Virus record (IMG/VR): IMGVR_UViG_3300035701_000030
Span: 1 to 61,499 of that record
Direction: 5' to 3' (one strand)
DNA: 61,499 nt
DNA from: a virus
Shown here: positions 38,316 through 46,073 of the stretch, piece after piece
Layout of the letters: each line of letters starts with the position of its first letter
Numbering within the stretch: the stretch's first letter is position 1
The notes under the pieces: generated by a model
What the model was told of the DNA's origin: nothing
Databases searched by the model: none
The model's input: the letters and a program-made list of their open reading frames with translations, nothing else
Made by a program: the position numbers and the translations under genes

Positions 38316-38556
38316 ATTTTTCCCATTTAGTTATAAAGTTTTGAAGAGCCTCTTCGGGCGTAGATCCAAATGCTTCTATATAGCCGGGATAAGGTAATTT
38401 TTCATATATCCTTGGTTGAAAAATACCCGTTTTGCTAAAGGCTACCCTATATAAGTGTGTCTTATCCTTTATCCAAGGTCTATACTCTATAAAGAACTGA
38501 CCTACTGAGCTTTTCTTAGGAAGTAAAGCAATAGCTTGCTCCCAAAGTTTTTTCAT
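38290..38556 (-). CDS. Hypothetical protein
   Basis: 88 residues. Aromatic-rich beta segment (FFIEYRPWIKDKTHLYRVAF) followed by GYIEAFGSTPEEALQNFITKW, the kind of 'G.G.TPEEAL..' element seen in small HicB/DUF-type folds. ATGA junction with the upstream gene. Function unknown. Confidence 0.7.
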   Translation of the reverse strand: MKKLWEQAIALLPKKSSVGQFFIEYRPWIKDKTHLYRVAFSKTGIFQPRIYEKLPYPGYIEAFGSTPEEALQNFITKWEKYVTYLSML

Positions 38557-38849
38557 TCCTTGGCTCTATATCCAATAGACTCTAGATATTTGATAATAGA
38601 GTCAGCAGTAAATTCTGCTGCCCTTGTATCTGCGCCCGTGAATACCCTAATATCATTAATAATGGTATCACGGATCATGGTTTCAACTTCTGCCTTTTCA
38701 TAAGCGCTCACCGGCCGTCTGCGAATCGTTCGCCCATCCATGAACATGCGGGCAAAGTTGATATTTTTTGGGCAAGTCTTTGGATTATGCCACCCAAAAT
38801 GACAAGTGCCCATATGATCTGTATTGCCCCCACATGCGCAATCAATCAT
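38553..38849 (-). CDS. Small Cys/His protein
   Basis: 98 residues from ATG 38849, which makes an ATGA junction with the upstream gene. CACGGNTDHMGTCHFGWHNP and KTCPKN provide Cys/His ligands; the C-terminal half is helical with a VFTGADTRAAEFTADSIIK segment. Unknown. Confidence 0.7.
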   Translation of the reverse strand: MIDCACGGNTDHMGTCHFGWHNPKTCPKNINFARMFMDGRTIRRRPVSAYEKAEVETMIRDTIINDIRVFTGADTRAAEFTADSIIKYLESIGYRAKE

Positions 38850-39160
38850 GGCACGTTCGGTTCCGCGCAACACAACCTACCACTCTCATCTAAATGGCAT
38901 CCGTGCATCCCCCAAGTACCCTTTGCTCCCGGCTTAGATATTGATTCAAGGAAAGCTACACTATCGGGATCAGGATGGCCTACGCCATGTTCGCATATTC
39001 TTTCAATAAGAGGAAATGCCCATGCATCCGTTCTTAGGTTCATAGGCCAGCTACGCATCTTATGTTCCGAGGGATTATGGAAAGTGCAATGCCTTCCTTT
39101 ACAATCCTTCTTATAGTGATATTTCATGCCATCTTTCTTGGCATCACCTGTAATAATCAT
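38846..39160 (-). CDS. Hypothetical phage Cys/His-rich protein
   Basis: 104 residues from ATG 39160 (AGAGGT about 6 nt upstream), overlapping the previous gene by 17 nt; a longer reading to 39274 is rejected. Contains MKYHYKKDCKGRHC, RTDAWAFPLIERICEHGVGH, PDPDSVAFLE and GTWGMHGCHLDESGRLCC. The ICEHGVGHPDPDS...HGC..CC pattern recurs in small phage proteins of unknown function. It may bind zinc. Confidence 0.75.
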   Translation of the reverse strand: MIITGDAKKDGMKYHYKKDCKGRHCTFHNPSEHKMRSWPMNLRTDAWAFPLIERICEHGVGHPDPDSVAFLESISKPGAKGTWGMHGCHLDESGRLCCAEPNVP

Positions 39161-39506
39161 CCTTACCTCTTTCGAAGGGCCACGAGGGGGAAATGTTGTG
39201 GATCTTAGCCATATGGCTTTCATACTCGTTATAGTCGTGATATGCTCCATCCCTGCCCCAGTTGCACATACCACAAGTATAGGGGTGCCTAGTCATAATG
39301 GGGGTATCATCATTCTCAAAGAAGTCTAAATAGATTGTTGCCCCACCATCAATATTTTCTACGTATTGATATGGAAAGCCTACTTCCGCCTCTCCTTGGG
39401 CATCCCAGCCCTCATGAGTATCTTTACACAAATAACAAAGAGCGGGACTTACAGTATGATGGCACAAGCAATCGCAGGGCCACCTAATTTTAATTTTGTA
39501 CTTCAT
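39144..39506 (-). CDS. Zinc-finger protein, unknown
   Basis: 120 residues. N-terminal CDCLCHHTVSPALCYLC cluster and a C-terminal C2H2-like finger CGMCNWGRDG...YESHMAKIH. Between them lies an acidic VENIDGGATIYLDFFENDD strand region. ATGA-type 4-nt overlap upstream. Possibly nucleic-acid or protein binding; unknown. Confidence 0.7.
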   Translation of the reverse strand: MKYKIKIRWPCDCLCHHTVSPALCYLCKDTHEGWDAQGEAEVGFPYQYVENIDGGATIYLDFFENDDTPIMTRHPYTCGMCNWGRDGAYHDYNEYESHMAKIHNISPSWPFERGKDDYYR

Positions 39507-39820
39507 TTATAGTTATCCGTACAGTGTATCTTACAATTACCACAATGGGTACAATGATCCTCATTGCTGTAGGTTAAGTAGGATTTGTCGCAATCATCGC
39601 AGAATCCTACGTTTTCCATATCAATAGTTACAGCCTTAGAATCAATAGAGTTAAAGAGAGCGAGGTTACTGTAACCATCAGACTCATCAGTAACGAAAAG
39701 AATTGATGCCCCGGAGTTATACTTTGTAGCATCATCTAGTGCTGCCCACGCTTGCCGAGCAGCATCCATATGATCTTCTGCCTCATACTCCATTGCCCAC
39801 TCAACTTTGTATAGTGCCAT
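39503..39820 (-). CDS. Small protein with C-terminal zinc ribbon
   Basis: 105 residues from ATG 39820 (39835 also possible). The N-terminal part (MALYKVEWAMEYEAEDHMDA) resembles the alpha-beta 'm.l..V.W.me.eA.d..dAA' domains of small phage proteins. The C-terminus holds FCDDCDKS...DHCTHCGNCKIHC (four C-x2-C-like pairs). Unknown. Confidence 0.7.
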   Translation of the reverse strand: MALYKVEWAMEYEAEDHMDAARQAWAALDDATKYNSGASILFVTDESDGYSNLALFNSIDSKAVTIDMENVGFCDDCDKSYLTYSNEDHCTHCGNCKIHCTDNYK

Positions 39821-40058
39821 CAGCATTAATCCCATATTTAATATCTACGGGCCACTCATTAAGTTGGGATAAGCGATTGTCAAAAAAATCACGGAATCCT
39901 TCGTCCTGCCCGCACGGGGAACAAATCTCTGTTTTGTTATCTACGCGAGATAGAGCACCGGGATATCCTATCGGGAGAGTGTTCCCATTGCAGCGGGGAC
40001 AGGTTACTCTTTCCTCGTAAGGGGGGTTTCGGAATTTTCCGATTCTAACGATTTGCAT
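39801..40058 (-). CDS. Zinc-ribbon protein
   Basis: 85 residues. TCPRCNGNTLPIGYPGALS then EICSPCGQDEGFRDFF form a two-knuckle ribbon; the C.PCG.DEg.RD phrase is typical of tiny phage proteins that bind one zinc. It overlaps the upstream short gene by 14 nt. Unknown. Confidence 0.75.
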   Translation of the reverse strand: MQIVRIGKFRNPPYEERVTCPRCNGNTLPIGYPGALSRVDNKTEICSPCGQDEGFRDFFDNRLSQLNEWPVDIKYGINADGTIQS

Positions 40059-40188
40059 CTTCCTTAGCCTTTACATCATAGTGCTTTTTACAACGCCAGC
40101 AAATTTCCAAGCTTCCTCGGGAGGTTCCCGGTTTACTTGGATAGGAACAGCGACAATAGGGACATTGACAATCTTTAACCCAGCCCAT
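40045..40188 (-). CDS. Short zinc-ribbon protein (47 aa)
   Basis: A 47-residue frame filling an apparent 130-bp gap, with a TAATG junction upstream and a 14-nt overlap downstream. It contains DCQCPYCRCSYPSK and ICWRCKKHYDV, i.e. C-x-C-x2-C-x-C and C-x2-C knuckles. Very likely real given position and cysteine pattern. Function unknown. Confidence 0.78.
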   Translation of the reverse strand: MGWVKDCQCPYCRCSYPSKPGTSRGSLEICWRCKKHYDVKAKEDANR

Positions 40189-40514
40189 TAAGATAACTCC
40201 TCATTATTAGTGTCTAGTGCGCGCATATCCCCGTGATACCCCTTATGGTTAAATGGGCGGGAACAATAGGCAACCCATCCACAAATCTTGGGGCCATTAT
40301 TACTTGGAGTATTAACCCAGCCTAGATGTGTCGCTGCTTCCATTGCCCCGTTAACGTCTAGTCTTGCGTACAAATCCCCTAAATGGTTCTTAATCGTCTG
40401 ATAAGCACAACCAATATATGTGGCTGCATCTTTCTGCGATCCGGTTATGATAAATGCCTCTAATGCTCTTAGTTGAGCGCGGGTTGGCTGATGTATCTTA
40501 TTGTTAACTACCAC
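40188..40514 (-). CDS. LuxR-type HTH protein
   Basis: 108 residues. TRAQLRALEAFIITGSQKDA, YIGCAYQTIKNHLGDLYARLDV and AATHLGW follow the LuxR/GerE DNA-binding domain (recognition helix YQTIKNHLGDLYARL). The C-terminal half holds C-x7-C-like residues (ICGWVAYCSRPF, HKGYHGD). It resembles the HTH of the next gene downstream, so this is a paired regulator set. Confidence 0.75.
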   Translation of the reverse strand: MVVNNKIHQPTRAQLRALEAFIITGSQKDAATYIGCAYQTIKNHLGDLYARLDVNGAMEAATHLGWVNTPSNNGPKICGWVAYCSRPFNHKGYHGDMRALDTNNEELS

Positions 40515-40532
40515 TTTACTATACTCTTTCTA

Positions 40533-40763
40533 CTAATCTGGAATTTTAAGATAGCCTAATTTAATACAAGCCTCAATATTACTGCTAACTCCTAATCTAT
40601 AGTATAGGTCTGTCATTTGATTTTTTACAGTTTTTATACTTATACCTAGTTCATAAGCAGCCTCTTTCTGAGAGCCACCTGATTTAATCCACGTATTAAA
40701 TATTTCATGTTGTCGTGCGGTTGGAGGTAGGTTTGTATTTCGATATGTTGATCTTTTAGGCAT
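40533..40763 (-). CDS. LuxR-type HTH protein, paralogue
   Basis: 76 residues from ATG 40763 (TAGGATTT upstream). PPTARQHEIFNTWIKSGGSQ, KEAAYELGISIKTVKNQMTD and LYYRLGVSSNIEACIKLGYL form a whole GerE-type HTH with little else. It aligns with the neighbour at 40188 (SQKDAATYIGCAYQTIKNHL vs SQKEAAYELGISIKTVKNQM). Such a minimal HTH may compete for operators or act as a dimer. Confidence 0.75.
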   Translation of the reverse strand: MPKRSTYRNTNLPPTARQHEIFNTWIKSGGSQKEAAYELGISIKTVKNQMTDLYYRLGVSSNIEACIKLGYLKIPD

Positions 40764-40764
40764 C

Positions 40765-41205
40765 CTAAATCCTATTAAACAGCCCCGTATTAAACCACGG
40801 AAGTTTAGCAACTTCCTCTGGAATCCAGCGCAAGCCTTTCGACTGGTTAAATTCTTCTTCTGTTATTGGAATCATGTCACAGACATGCGTATCGCCTAGT
40901 TCGCCATCCGGCTCAACTACAGAGTATGCCCTGCCAAATCTAAAACCGTTATCATAATTTGCTTTCATGGAAGCCATCTCCCACTCTAGCTCTTCCTCTG
41001 ATGCCCCTAATTCGGCCTCTGTCGCCCATAATTCTGCTTCAGGGGTAATGTGGCCGAGGATAAGAAAATCTTCGAAGGCGCGCAGCCAGTAGTCGCCGTA
41101 GGTAATGCTATTCTGCCTTGGTGTGGCACGGTTTTTAGCTGCTTCTACACCTCTGCCAATAGCAGCAAACATCTCATCAACATCGTCAAACATTTGTATG
41201 GACAT
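40765..41205 (-). CDS. Hypothetical acidic protein
   Basis: 146 residues from ATG 41205; a longer reading to 41319 would overlap the upstream gene heavily. Helical and acidic (LWATEAELGASEEELEWEMA), with TYGDYWLRAFEDFLI and FGRAYSVVEPDGELGDTHV. It ends 1 nt before the HTH gene start region. Unknown. Confidence 0.7.
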   Translation of the reverse strand: MSIQMFDDVDEMFAAIGRGVEAAKNRATPRQNSITYGDYWLRAFEDFLILGHITPEAELWATEAELGASEEELEWEMASMKANYDNGFRFGRAYSVVEPDGELGDTHVCDMIPITEEEFNQSKGLRWIPEEVAKLPWFNTGLFNRI

Positions 41206-41206
41206 T

Positions 41207-41488
41207 TTATGTTGTTTCCTCTTCACGATAGAACTTAATATCTTCCTTTTGTGCTTCGTATAGTGCTTTAATACTAAGCACTTCGTCAACAGTAATGGCC
41301 TGAATTTCCCCGTCTTCAATTTCTGTACCGCAGACGGTACAAACTAGATAGCGCTCATGTAAGGTACAGCACGGGTAGGCTACTCTACAGTAGTCAAAGG
41401 CGGGCTGCCACTCCTCGCAAAAAGAACAAAGTAATTCGTGGGGATAGTTATGCTTTTTGGAAGCATATACTGACCTATATTCGTCCAT
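41207..41488 (-). CDS. Zinc-site protein
   Basis: 93 residues from ATG 41488 (TAATG junction). LLCSFCEEWQPAFDYC, YPCCTLHERYLVCTVCGTE and an acidic helix (KALYEAQKEDIKFY). Four C-x2-C-type pairs suggest a two-zinc fold. Unknown. Confidence 0.7.
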   Translation of the reverse strand: MDEYRSVYASKKHNYPHELLCSFCEEWQPAFDYCRVAYPCCTLHERYLVCTVCGTEIEDGEIQAITVDEVLSIKALYEAQKEDIKFYREEETT

Positions 41489-41748
41489 TATTCCCAGCAC
41501 AAGGGTAACTCTTTGTTCTTAAATTTATAAGCGAGGTTATCTATTTCTCTGTCTGTTCTCTCTTGGATAAAATCTTTGCCGCCATACGCTACTGTGCGAT
41601 ATCTATGACGAGGGCAACAGTAGATATTTCTGATGATAAGCCCATTATCAATCATAATATGGAGCCTATCGGGCGGAATATCGTTGCCACAAACGTCACA
41701 TTTTGTGTAATCTTTCAATTGGTATTCCTTAACCATTTGTGCTGTCAT
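41488..41748 (-). CDS. Zinc-site protein
   Basis: 86 residues from ATG 41748; upstream in-frame ATGs (to 41793) would overlap the previous gene by up to 65 nt and lack a better ribosome site, so the start is uncertain. KCDVCGNDIPPDRLHIM and YCCPRHRYRTVAYGG give Cys/His ligands. Unknown. Confidence 0.65.
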   Translation of the reverse strand: MTAQMVKEYQLKDYTKCDVCGNDIPPDRLHIMIDNGLIIRNIYCCPRHRYRTVAYGGKDFIQERTDREIDNLAYKFKNKELPLCWE

Positions 41749-41995
41749 TGCTTTCTGATTTGTCCTCATAAGTATGTCGGAAGGCATCTTCAAGTGCCCT
41801 AGCTATATCTTTCGCAATGATTATCGCATCCAATCTCTTGTCTAGCAACCTAGTATAGACATGGCCGAAAACATTTACCATAATAGCATAGGTTCCAAGG
41901 TCTGTTTCCTTGTAAACCTCTACGCTAAAAGGGACTGTACAACTTGGATTATCAATCAGATATTCTAGTTTCACGTTGCGTATACCACCGTTCAT
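41729..41995 (-). CDS. Hypothetical protein
   Basis: 88 residues with beta-rich VKLEYLIDNPSCTVPFSVEV and a helical RLDAIIIAKDIARALEDAFR region; a Ser/Asn-rich polar end. Overlaps the upstream gene by 44 nt. Unknown. Confidence 0.65.
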   Translation of the reverse strand: MNGGIRNVKLEYLIDNPSCTVPFSVEVYKETDLGTYAIMVNVFGHVYTRLLDKRLDAIIIAKDIARALEDAFRHTYEDKSESNDSTNG

Positions 41996-42239
41996 ATTTT
42001 GTGCATATATGGCCCCATGCCATACCCGCTGCGTTTCGACTTATGTATCCCTTGTAAAAAAAGTGTCCTTTTATTACTGTAATAATGTAAGGAATCCTTT
42101 CGTAAACTGTCAGCCCATACCATCCGAATCCCTCTCCTCCAACCTCGTCGTAGAGTTTGACAAGAGATTGCTCGTAAATCTTTTGGGCTAATTCCGGTAC
42201 TTCGCAGCCCTCAAAAGATTTAACTTTTGGGCGCTCCAT
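41952..42239 (-). CDS. Hypothetical protein
   Basis: 95 residues. LYDEVGGEGFGWYGLTVYER and IITVIKGHFFYKGYISRN are Gly/aromatic-rich beta segments. Its start directly abuts the stop of the upstream gene. Unknown. Confidence 0.7.
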   Translation of the reverse strand: MERPKVKSFEGCEVPELAQKIYEQSLVKLYDEVGGEGFGWYGLTVYERIPYIITVIKGHFFYKGYISRNAAGMAWGHICTKYERWYTQRETRISD

Positions 42240-42512
42240 TTATTCAGGGTTGGGGCCGTCTATTGAAACTCTTTCTTCGAACCATACTATTATCATACCC
42301 TCTTTAGTCTTATGTTTACGAAGCACATACCCATTAATTCTAGCAAATCTATATAGTTTATCTGTGGCTGTATCGATAGGGACCGAAACAGTTTTTCCCT
42401 CCATTAGAGCTATTACTACCGGCAATTTGCCATAATCAGCGGTTCTAAGCCTAGTATTGTCCGGTACTATCTCAAAAGTTACAGATTGTAGGTCTATTTT
42501 ATCAGGGGGCAT
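42240..42512 (-). CDS. Hypothetical protein
   Basis: 90 residues. AAGGAG lies 8 nt before the ATG, downstream of the AUU-start gene. Sequence DYGKLPVVIALMEGKTVSVP and INGYVLRKHKTKEGMIIVWF suggest a small alpha-beta fold. Unknown. Confidence 0.7.
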   Translation of the reverse strand: MPPDKIDLQSVTFEIVPDNTRLRTADYGKLPVVIALMEGKTVSVPIDTATDKLYRFARINGYVLRKHKTKEGMIIVWFEERVSIDGPNPE

Positions 42513-42524
42513 TTATAATTCTCC

Positions 42525-42752
42525 TTAATTATTGATTAGCTTAGTGGGTGAAAGTTGCACAATAACTTTCATTCCCAAGCCTACAAATTGCTCAAAACAG
42601 TCGTAATCTATAATCAGCGTTCTAGTACTGCGGGGGCTTTTATAAAAGACCTCTGCTTTTTCTATTGTTATGGCTTCCTCGCAAAAGAAACAAAACTCTT
42701 CGGGGGAAGGCTCTGAAAAATTAACGGCAAATGCATATCTAGGGGATGAAAT
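42525..42752 (-). CDS. Small protein translated from a predicted AUU start (75 aa)
   Basis: An open frame of 75 codons fills a 226-bp gap in this tightly packed operon. It has no ATG, GTG or TTG near its beginning; an in-frame TAG lies six codons upstream. The strong ribosome site AGAGGAGG lies 6 nt before an ATT codon at 42750-42752, inside the end of the RuvB-like gene (14-nt overlap). The product has a CFFC pair (EEFCFFCEEAITIE), RSTRTLIIDYDCF and KVIVQLSPTKL. AUU initiation is rare in bacteria (infC is the known example). Confidence 0.6.
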   Translation of the reverse strand: MSSPRYAFAVNFSEPSPEEFCFFCEEAITIEKAEVFYKSPRSTRTLIIDYDCFEQFVGLGMKVIVQLSPTKLINN

Positions 42753-43752
42753 TTTTAGCCTCCTCTAGTATTCGGGCTTTAAAGGCTTCAATTGATCCAC
42801 CTAATAGCCTACCTTTAGCAGTTCGTTCTACTAATCCCGCTTGAATTAAATACGGTTCAATTTCTTCTTGAACTGTAGTAACATCTGTGGATAGGACTGC
42901 TGCTATATACTGCAATCCTACGGGCCTATCATAGTGAAGTAGTTTTAGGTATTTTCTATCTAGCTCTGTTAAGCCCGATGGATCAATACCAAGTATAGCT
43001 AAGCCGCGCATAACATCCTTCTCATTGATGGGACTTTCTAAAGTAGACTCTACCACAGAGATTTCTCTAATAAAGTCCAGCAAGGATAGGGCATATCTTG
43101 GGTTTAATTTGGCTCTTTCTGCTATGGACTGGGCAGCACTTCCTGTTATATTTATTTTAGACCTTCGTGCTGCTCGTTGAACGATAATTTTTATATTATC
43201 GCTGGTATAGCTACCAAGGTATATGTTTCTAAACCTACTTCTAAAAGCCGCTGGTAGGGCACCGGGATTAGTTGTACAAGCAACTATACGCAAGTTATCT
43301 GAATCAATAAGTAAGTTATAGGTATCTGCCAATTGAGGGGGAATGTTATGGGCCTCATCTACAATATATACAATTTCCTTGGAGGGAACAATAGCTGTAG
43401 CTGCTATACTCCCATCTATGATCTTAATTTTTTTCTTGTGCCTTCTTATAACTAGCTTAGCGAGCGTAGTTTTACCATGCCCGTAAGCGCCTGTTAGGAG
43501 TATATTTGGGATTAGGCGGTTCTCTTTATTAGCTGAATCTACAATAATTTGTAGAACTTCTTTGGCTGATTGTTGCCCCACGAAATCCTTGAAAGTTCTA
43601 GGCTCAAAGGGGTTAGGTTTAAGGTGCGTTTTTTCTACATAGTTAATCTGCTCAATAGGTTTCCAGTTTGATTTATAGGGAGGAATTTCAAAAATGAAGT
43701 TACTCCCTTTGGCAAATTCAAGAATCTCCTCTTGTTGTGTTTTCTTCGCCAC
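42739..43752 (-). CDS. ruvB: RuvB-like Holliday-junction branch-migration ATPase
   Basis: 337 residues. An AAA+ core with FKDFVGQQSAKEVLQIIVDS, Walker A GAYGHGKT (88-95), Walker B YIVDEAH (129-135) and sensor region ACTTNPGALPAAFRSRFRNI. The C-terminal winged helix LGIDPSGLTELDRKYLKLL, PVGLQYIAAVLS and EPYLIQAGLVERTAKGR is distinctive of RuvB. It drives branch migration in recombination/replication-fork processing. No ruvA or ruvC is visible, so it either uses host RuvA or works alone. Confidence 0.9.
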   Translation of the reverse strand: MAKKTQQEEILEFAKGSNFIFEIPPYKSNWKPIEQINYVEKTHLKPNPFEPRTFKDFVGQQSAKEVLQIIVDSANKENRLIPNILLTGAYGHGKTTLAKLVIRRHKKKIKIIDGSIAATAIVPSKEIVYIVDEAHNIPPQLADTYNLLIDSDNLRIVACTTNPGALPAAFRSRFRNIYLGSYTSDNIKIIVQRAARRSKINITGSAAQSIAERAKLNPRYALSLLDFIREISVVESTLESPINEKDVMRGLAILGIDPSGLTELDRKYLKLLHYDRPVGLQYIAAVLSTDVTTVQEEIEPYLIQAGLVERTAKGRLLGGSIEAFKARILEEAKNFIP

Positions 43753-44041
43753 GGGAGCTATTTAACCTCACAATTTTGTCTCCTAGCTCCGGTTTTATGC
43801 AGACGTATTTTGCTACGTCACCATCATCGCTAAGACGGATGATTAAACCGCCGTCGTACTTACAAAGGTCAGAAACATAGCCTAACCTCGCTCTCTTTAA
43901 CTCTACTGATTCTACTTTGACAAGTGTTCCCGGTGATAGTCCTTCGGGAAATACTTTCGGCTCACGCTTTTTACGGGGACGCTTAGGTACTTCTTTTATC
44001 TCGTCAACAAAGTTTGAAACTACCTTGCTGCGTCTACCCAT
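43718..44041 (-). CDS. Hypothetical basic protein, SH3-like region
   Basis: 107 residues. A basic N-terminal linker (KEVPKRPRKKREPKVFPEGL) is followed by LSPGTLVKVESVELKRARLG and GGLIIRLSDDGDVAKYVCIK, which look like a small beta-barrel (KOW/SH3-like). It overlaps the RuvB-like gene by 35 nt, suggesting coupled expression and perhaps partnership. Unverified. Confidence 0.7.
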   Translation of the reverse strand: MGRRSKVVSNFVDEIKEVPKRPRKKREPKVFPEGLSPGTLVKVESVELKRARLGYVSDLCKYDGGLIIRLSDDGDVAKYVCIKPELGDKIVRLNSSRGEENTTRGDS

Positions 44042-44291
44042 CTAGTTTATATTCTTCAATGAAAGCATCTAGTTTAACTAGTGTTTCGTCTGTTACGAAC
44101 ACAGGTAGAGGTATTTCATACCCATTTAAGAAAGCCTCCTCAAAGAATTCCTGCATCATTTCTGGTGTAGACTTAACTCTACAGCCGCAATCATCGTTAA
44201 AAGTATGATCTGATCCATCACTAGGATCACACCATACAGATGCTATCATAATTGGAAAGGAGATAGCAAATAAGGCGTGGATATCAGACAT
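44034..44291 (-). CDS. Hypothetical protein
   Basis: 85 residues from ATG 44291 (8-nt overlap with the upstream gene). Contains a WCDPSDGSDHTFNDDCGCRV segment that may bind metal and a helical MMQEFFEEAFLNGYE region. Unknown. Confidence 0.65.
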   Translation of the reverse strand: MSDIHALFAISFPIMIASVWCDPSDGSDHTFNDDCGCRVKSTPEMMQEFFEEAFLNGYEIPLPVFVTDETLVKLDAFIEEYKLDG

Positions 44292-44616
44292 AGGTTGTTC
44301 CAAATTCCTCATCTATCTGCAACTGTGCCCCTCCCCATCGTTCCGCAGCCTTTCTCCATTCACAGTCCTTTTCGTGGAAGTCTAAACGCTGGCCCGGTTT
44401 ACCGGCGCAGTAAGGGCAGACCAAACCATCCCCTTGTTTTACCACAGGCAACATTAGAGGCGGAAGTAGCTTTGTGTCTAAACAAAAGTTACTCCACGCT
44501 GTTAGGCGTGCCACAAACTCATTAGGAGCGCTATCAGGAACAAGGATAACCATTATGCGCTGATTTTTAGCCAAAAGCGCTAAGGCTGCTACTTCTTCAT
44601 CAGTCATAATATCCAT
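44284..44616 (-). CDS. Zinc-site protein
   Basis: 110 residues. LVCPYCAGKPGQRLDFHEKDC is a C2HC-type finger, followed by an amphipathic tail (RKAAERWGGAQLQID). The N-terminal half is helical. Overlaps the upstream gene by 17 nt. Unknown. Confidence 0.7.
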   Translation of the reverse strand: MDIMTDEEVAALALLAKNQRIMVILVPDSAPNEFVARLTAWSNFCLDTKLLPPLMLPVVKQGDGLVCPYCAGKPGQRLDFHEKDCEWRKAAERWGGAQLQIDEEFGTTYV

Positions 44617-44821
44617 TAGTAAACTCCCAAAGATGTAAATCCTCGCATATATCCTCCGCAGATTTAATCAAGCCATTAGGTAGAAGTATCTCTAGGGCAG
44701 GATCATTACTATCAATAGCGGCTATTGCTTCATAGGCTGTATCTACGAATACTAGATCAATGGGAGGGTAGTGATTGTACTGTAAATGGTACTCCATTGC
44801 AATCCGATTGTCAATAGCCAT
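44600..44821 (-). CDS. Hypothetical small acidic protein
   Basis: 73 residues (MEYHLQYNHYPPIDLVFVD, AYEAIAAIDSNDPALEILLP). It starts 2 nt after the DUF2786-like gene stop, with GAGGATAAAG upstream. Unknown. Confidence 0.7.
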   Translation of the reverse strand: MAIDNRIAMEYHLQYNHYPPIDLVFVDTAYEAIAAIDSNDPALEILLPNGLIKSAEDICEDLHLWEFTNGYYD

Positions 44822-44823
44822 CT

Positions 44824-45612
44824 TTATCCTCCGATCTGTTTTGGTCCAACGCTACCACCGTAGCCAGATATGCCCTTCCTGAATTGAAGGCTTTTACCCT
44901 TTTCCATACCCGTACGGTAGGCAGAGTTATTAAACTGTCCACCTGTTCCCCAATGTCCCCTGCTTAATCTACCAAACTCTCCAGAAATATACTCTTTAAT
45001 GGCTGTTGAGTTGGATAGTACAAGGGCATTAATATTGGCTACGTTTCTTAGATCGTTTAGGTTCTTGGTTAGTCTATCTGTTAATGACCTAACCATACCT
45101 AGATAGAAAGATTTCTTCCATACGCGCCCATGCACGGTGCGTAGGCTAGGGTCAGTAAAGAACTCCATGCCGCTTTTATCTTCAACTTCACGGATAGCTA
45201 GGATATCGTTCCATAGCTTTTCTGCTAGGAATTCAATATCGTTAACCAACATCTCGTAGAGGTACTTGGAGATTTCGATGTTAGGCTCTGTGCCAATCCA
45301 ACTGATCTTTTTCCGATAAGGATGATGAATCATCTTACAGAGATTGTTACGCGCAACAGCATCGGCTAACTGGATCTTCCAGCGTACTTCCTGTAGCCCG
45401 TTAGGGCTTTGATGGCCGGTATAATACTGGCGCGTAATCTTTTCTGCCTTTGATCTAAAGGCATCTAGTTCCGACTCTGATAGGTTATAGTGCAAAAGCA
45501 GCTCCTGCGCTTTGGCAGCAGCCGCTTCTGATTCATGTGGGTTCGGGTTCTTTCGTGCTAGAGCAAATAGCTTTTTGATCTTTAAGATGATCGCTTCTTT
45601 GTCATCAGTCAT
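44824..45612 (-). CDS. DUF2786-family protein
   Basis: 262 residues. The N-terminus ILKIKKLFALARKNPNPHES, EAAAAKAQELLLHYNLSESE is the DUF2786 signature found in many phage and bacterial proteins. The middle contains RWKIQLADAVARNNLCKMI and the second half a helical dimer-like region (SFYLGMVRSLTDRLTKNLND) with a Gly-rich tail. Function is not established; phage homologues often sit among recombination genes. Confidence 0.8.
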   Translation of the reverse strand: MTDDKEAIILKIKKLFALARKNPNPHESEAAAAKAQELLLHYNLSESELDAFRSKAEKITRQYYTGHQSPNGLQEVRWKIQLADAVARNNLCKMIHHPYRKKISWIGTEPNIEISKYLYEMLVNDIEFLAEKLWNDILAIREVEDKSGMEFFTDPSLRTVHGRVWKKSFYLGMVRSLTDRLTKNLNDLRNVANINALVLSNSTAIKEYISGEFGRLSRGHWGTGGQFNNSAYRTGMEKGKSLQFRKGISGYGGSVGPKQIGG

Positions 45613-45826
45613 TAAACTGACTTTCTACAAATTCCGCTACTACTACATCCATACTAAAAGGGTTTTGCAAATCGGTTACATCTTCAATCATGTATTCTCT
45701 ACATCGCTTAAAGACTTCCTCATCACTAGGAGGATTATCTTCGTCCTCTTCCCCCCACCAAAAGGTGTCTTTATTATAATAGAGGGTAATACTACACTTA
45801 ACTAGGTGTTTACTCTTTATAACCAT
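45605..45826 (-). CDS. Hypothetical small acidic protein
   Basis: 73 residues (CSITLYYNKDTFWWGEEDED, EEVFKRCREYMIEDVTDLQ). It overlaps neighbours by 8 and 17 nt. Unknown. Confidence 0.7.
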   Translation of the reverse strand: MVIKSKHLVKCSITLYYNKDTFWWGEEDEDNPPSDEEVFKRCREYMIEDVTDLQNPFSMDVVVAEFVESQFND

Positions 45827-46073
45827 TTGAAGTATCTTCCCTTGGTCGATAAAGGCCAGTACTACCTTGTAGGTAGTAACTAGAACGGGCCTTTTCCATA
45901 TCCTTTAGAAAGTCAAGTGTTCCTAATGCGCTATGATTCTTACGTCCCGAAGTAGAAAAGCGGTGGGGGTGAAATTCCTCCGCTGTTCCTGTAAAGTTTC
46001 CACAGGTACAGACTACAATGTTGTCTGTAGCATTGTATTCTGCAACTCTATGGCCTGTCTTTTTTAGGGTCAT
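45810..46073 (-). CDS. Zinc-site protein
   Basis: 87 residues with VVCTCGNFTGTAEEFHPHRF (C-x-C...H-x-H), a metal-site pattern of small phage proteins, then a helical basic region. ATGA-type 4-nt overlap with the RNA ligase gene upstream. Unknown. Confidence 0.7.
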   Translation of the reverse strand: MTLKKTGHRVAEYNATDNIVVCTCGNFTGTAEEFHPHRFSTSGRKNHSALGTLDFLKDMEKARSSYYLQGSTGLYRPREDTSNGYKE

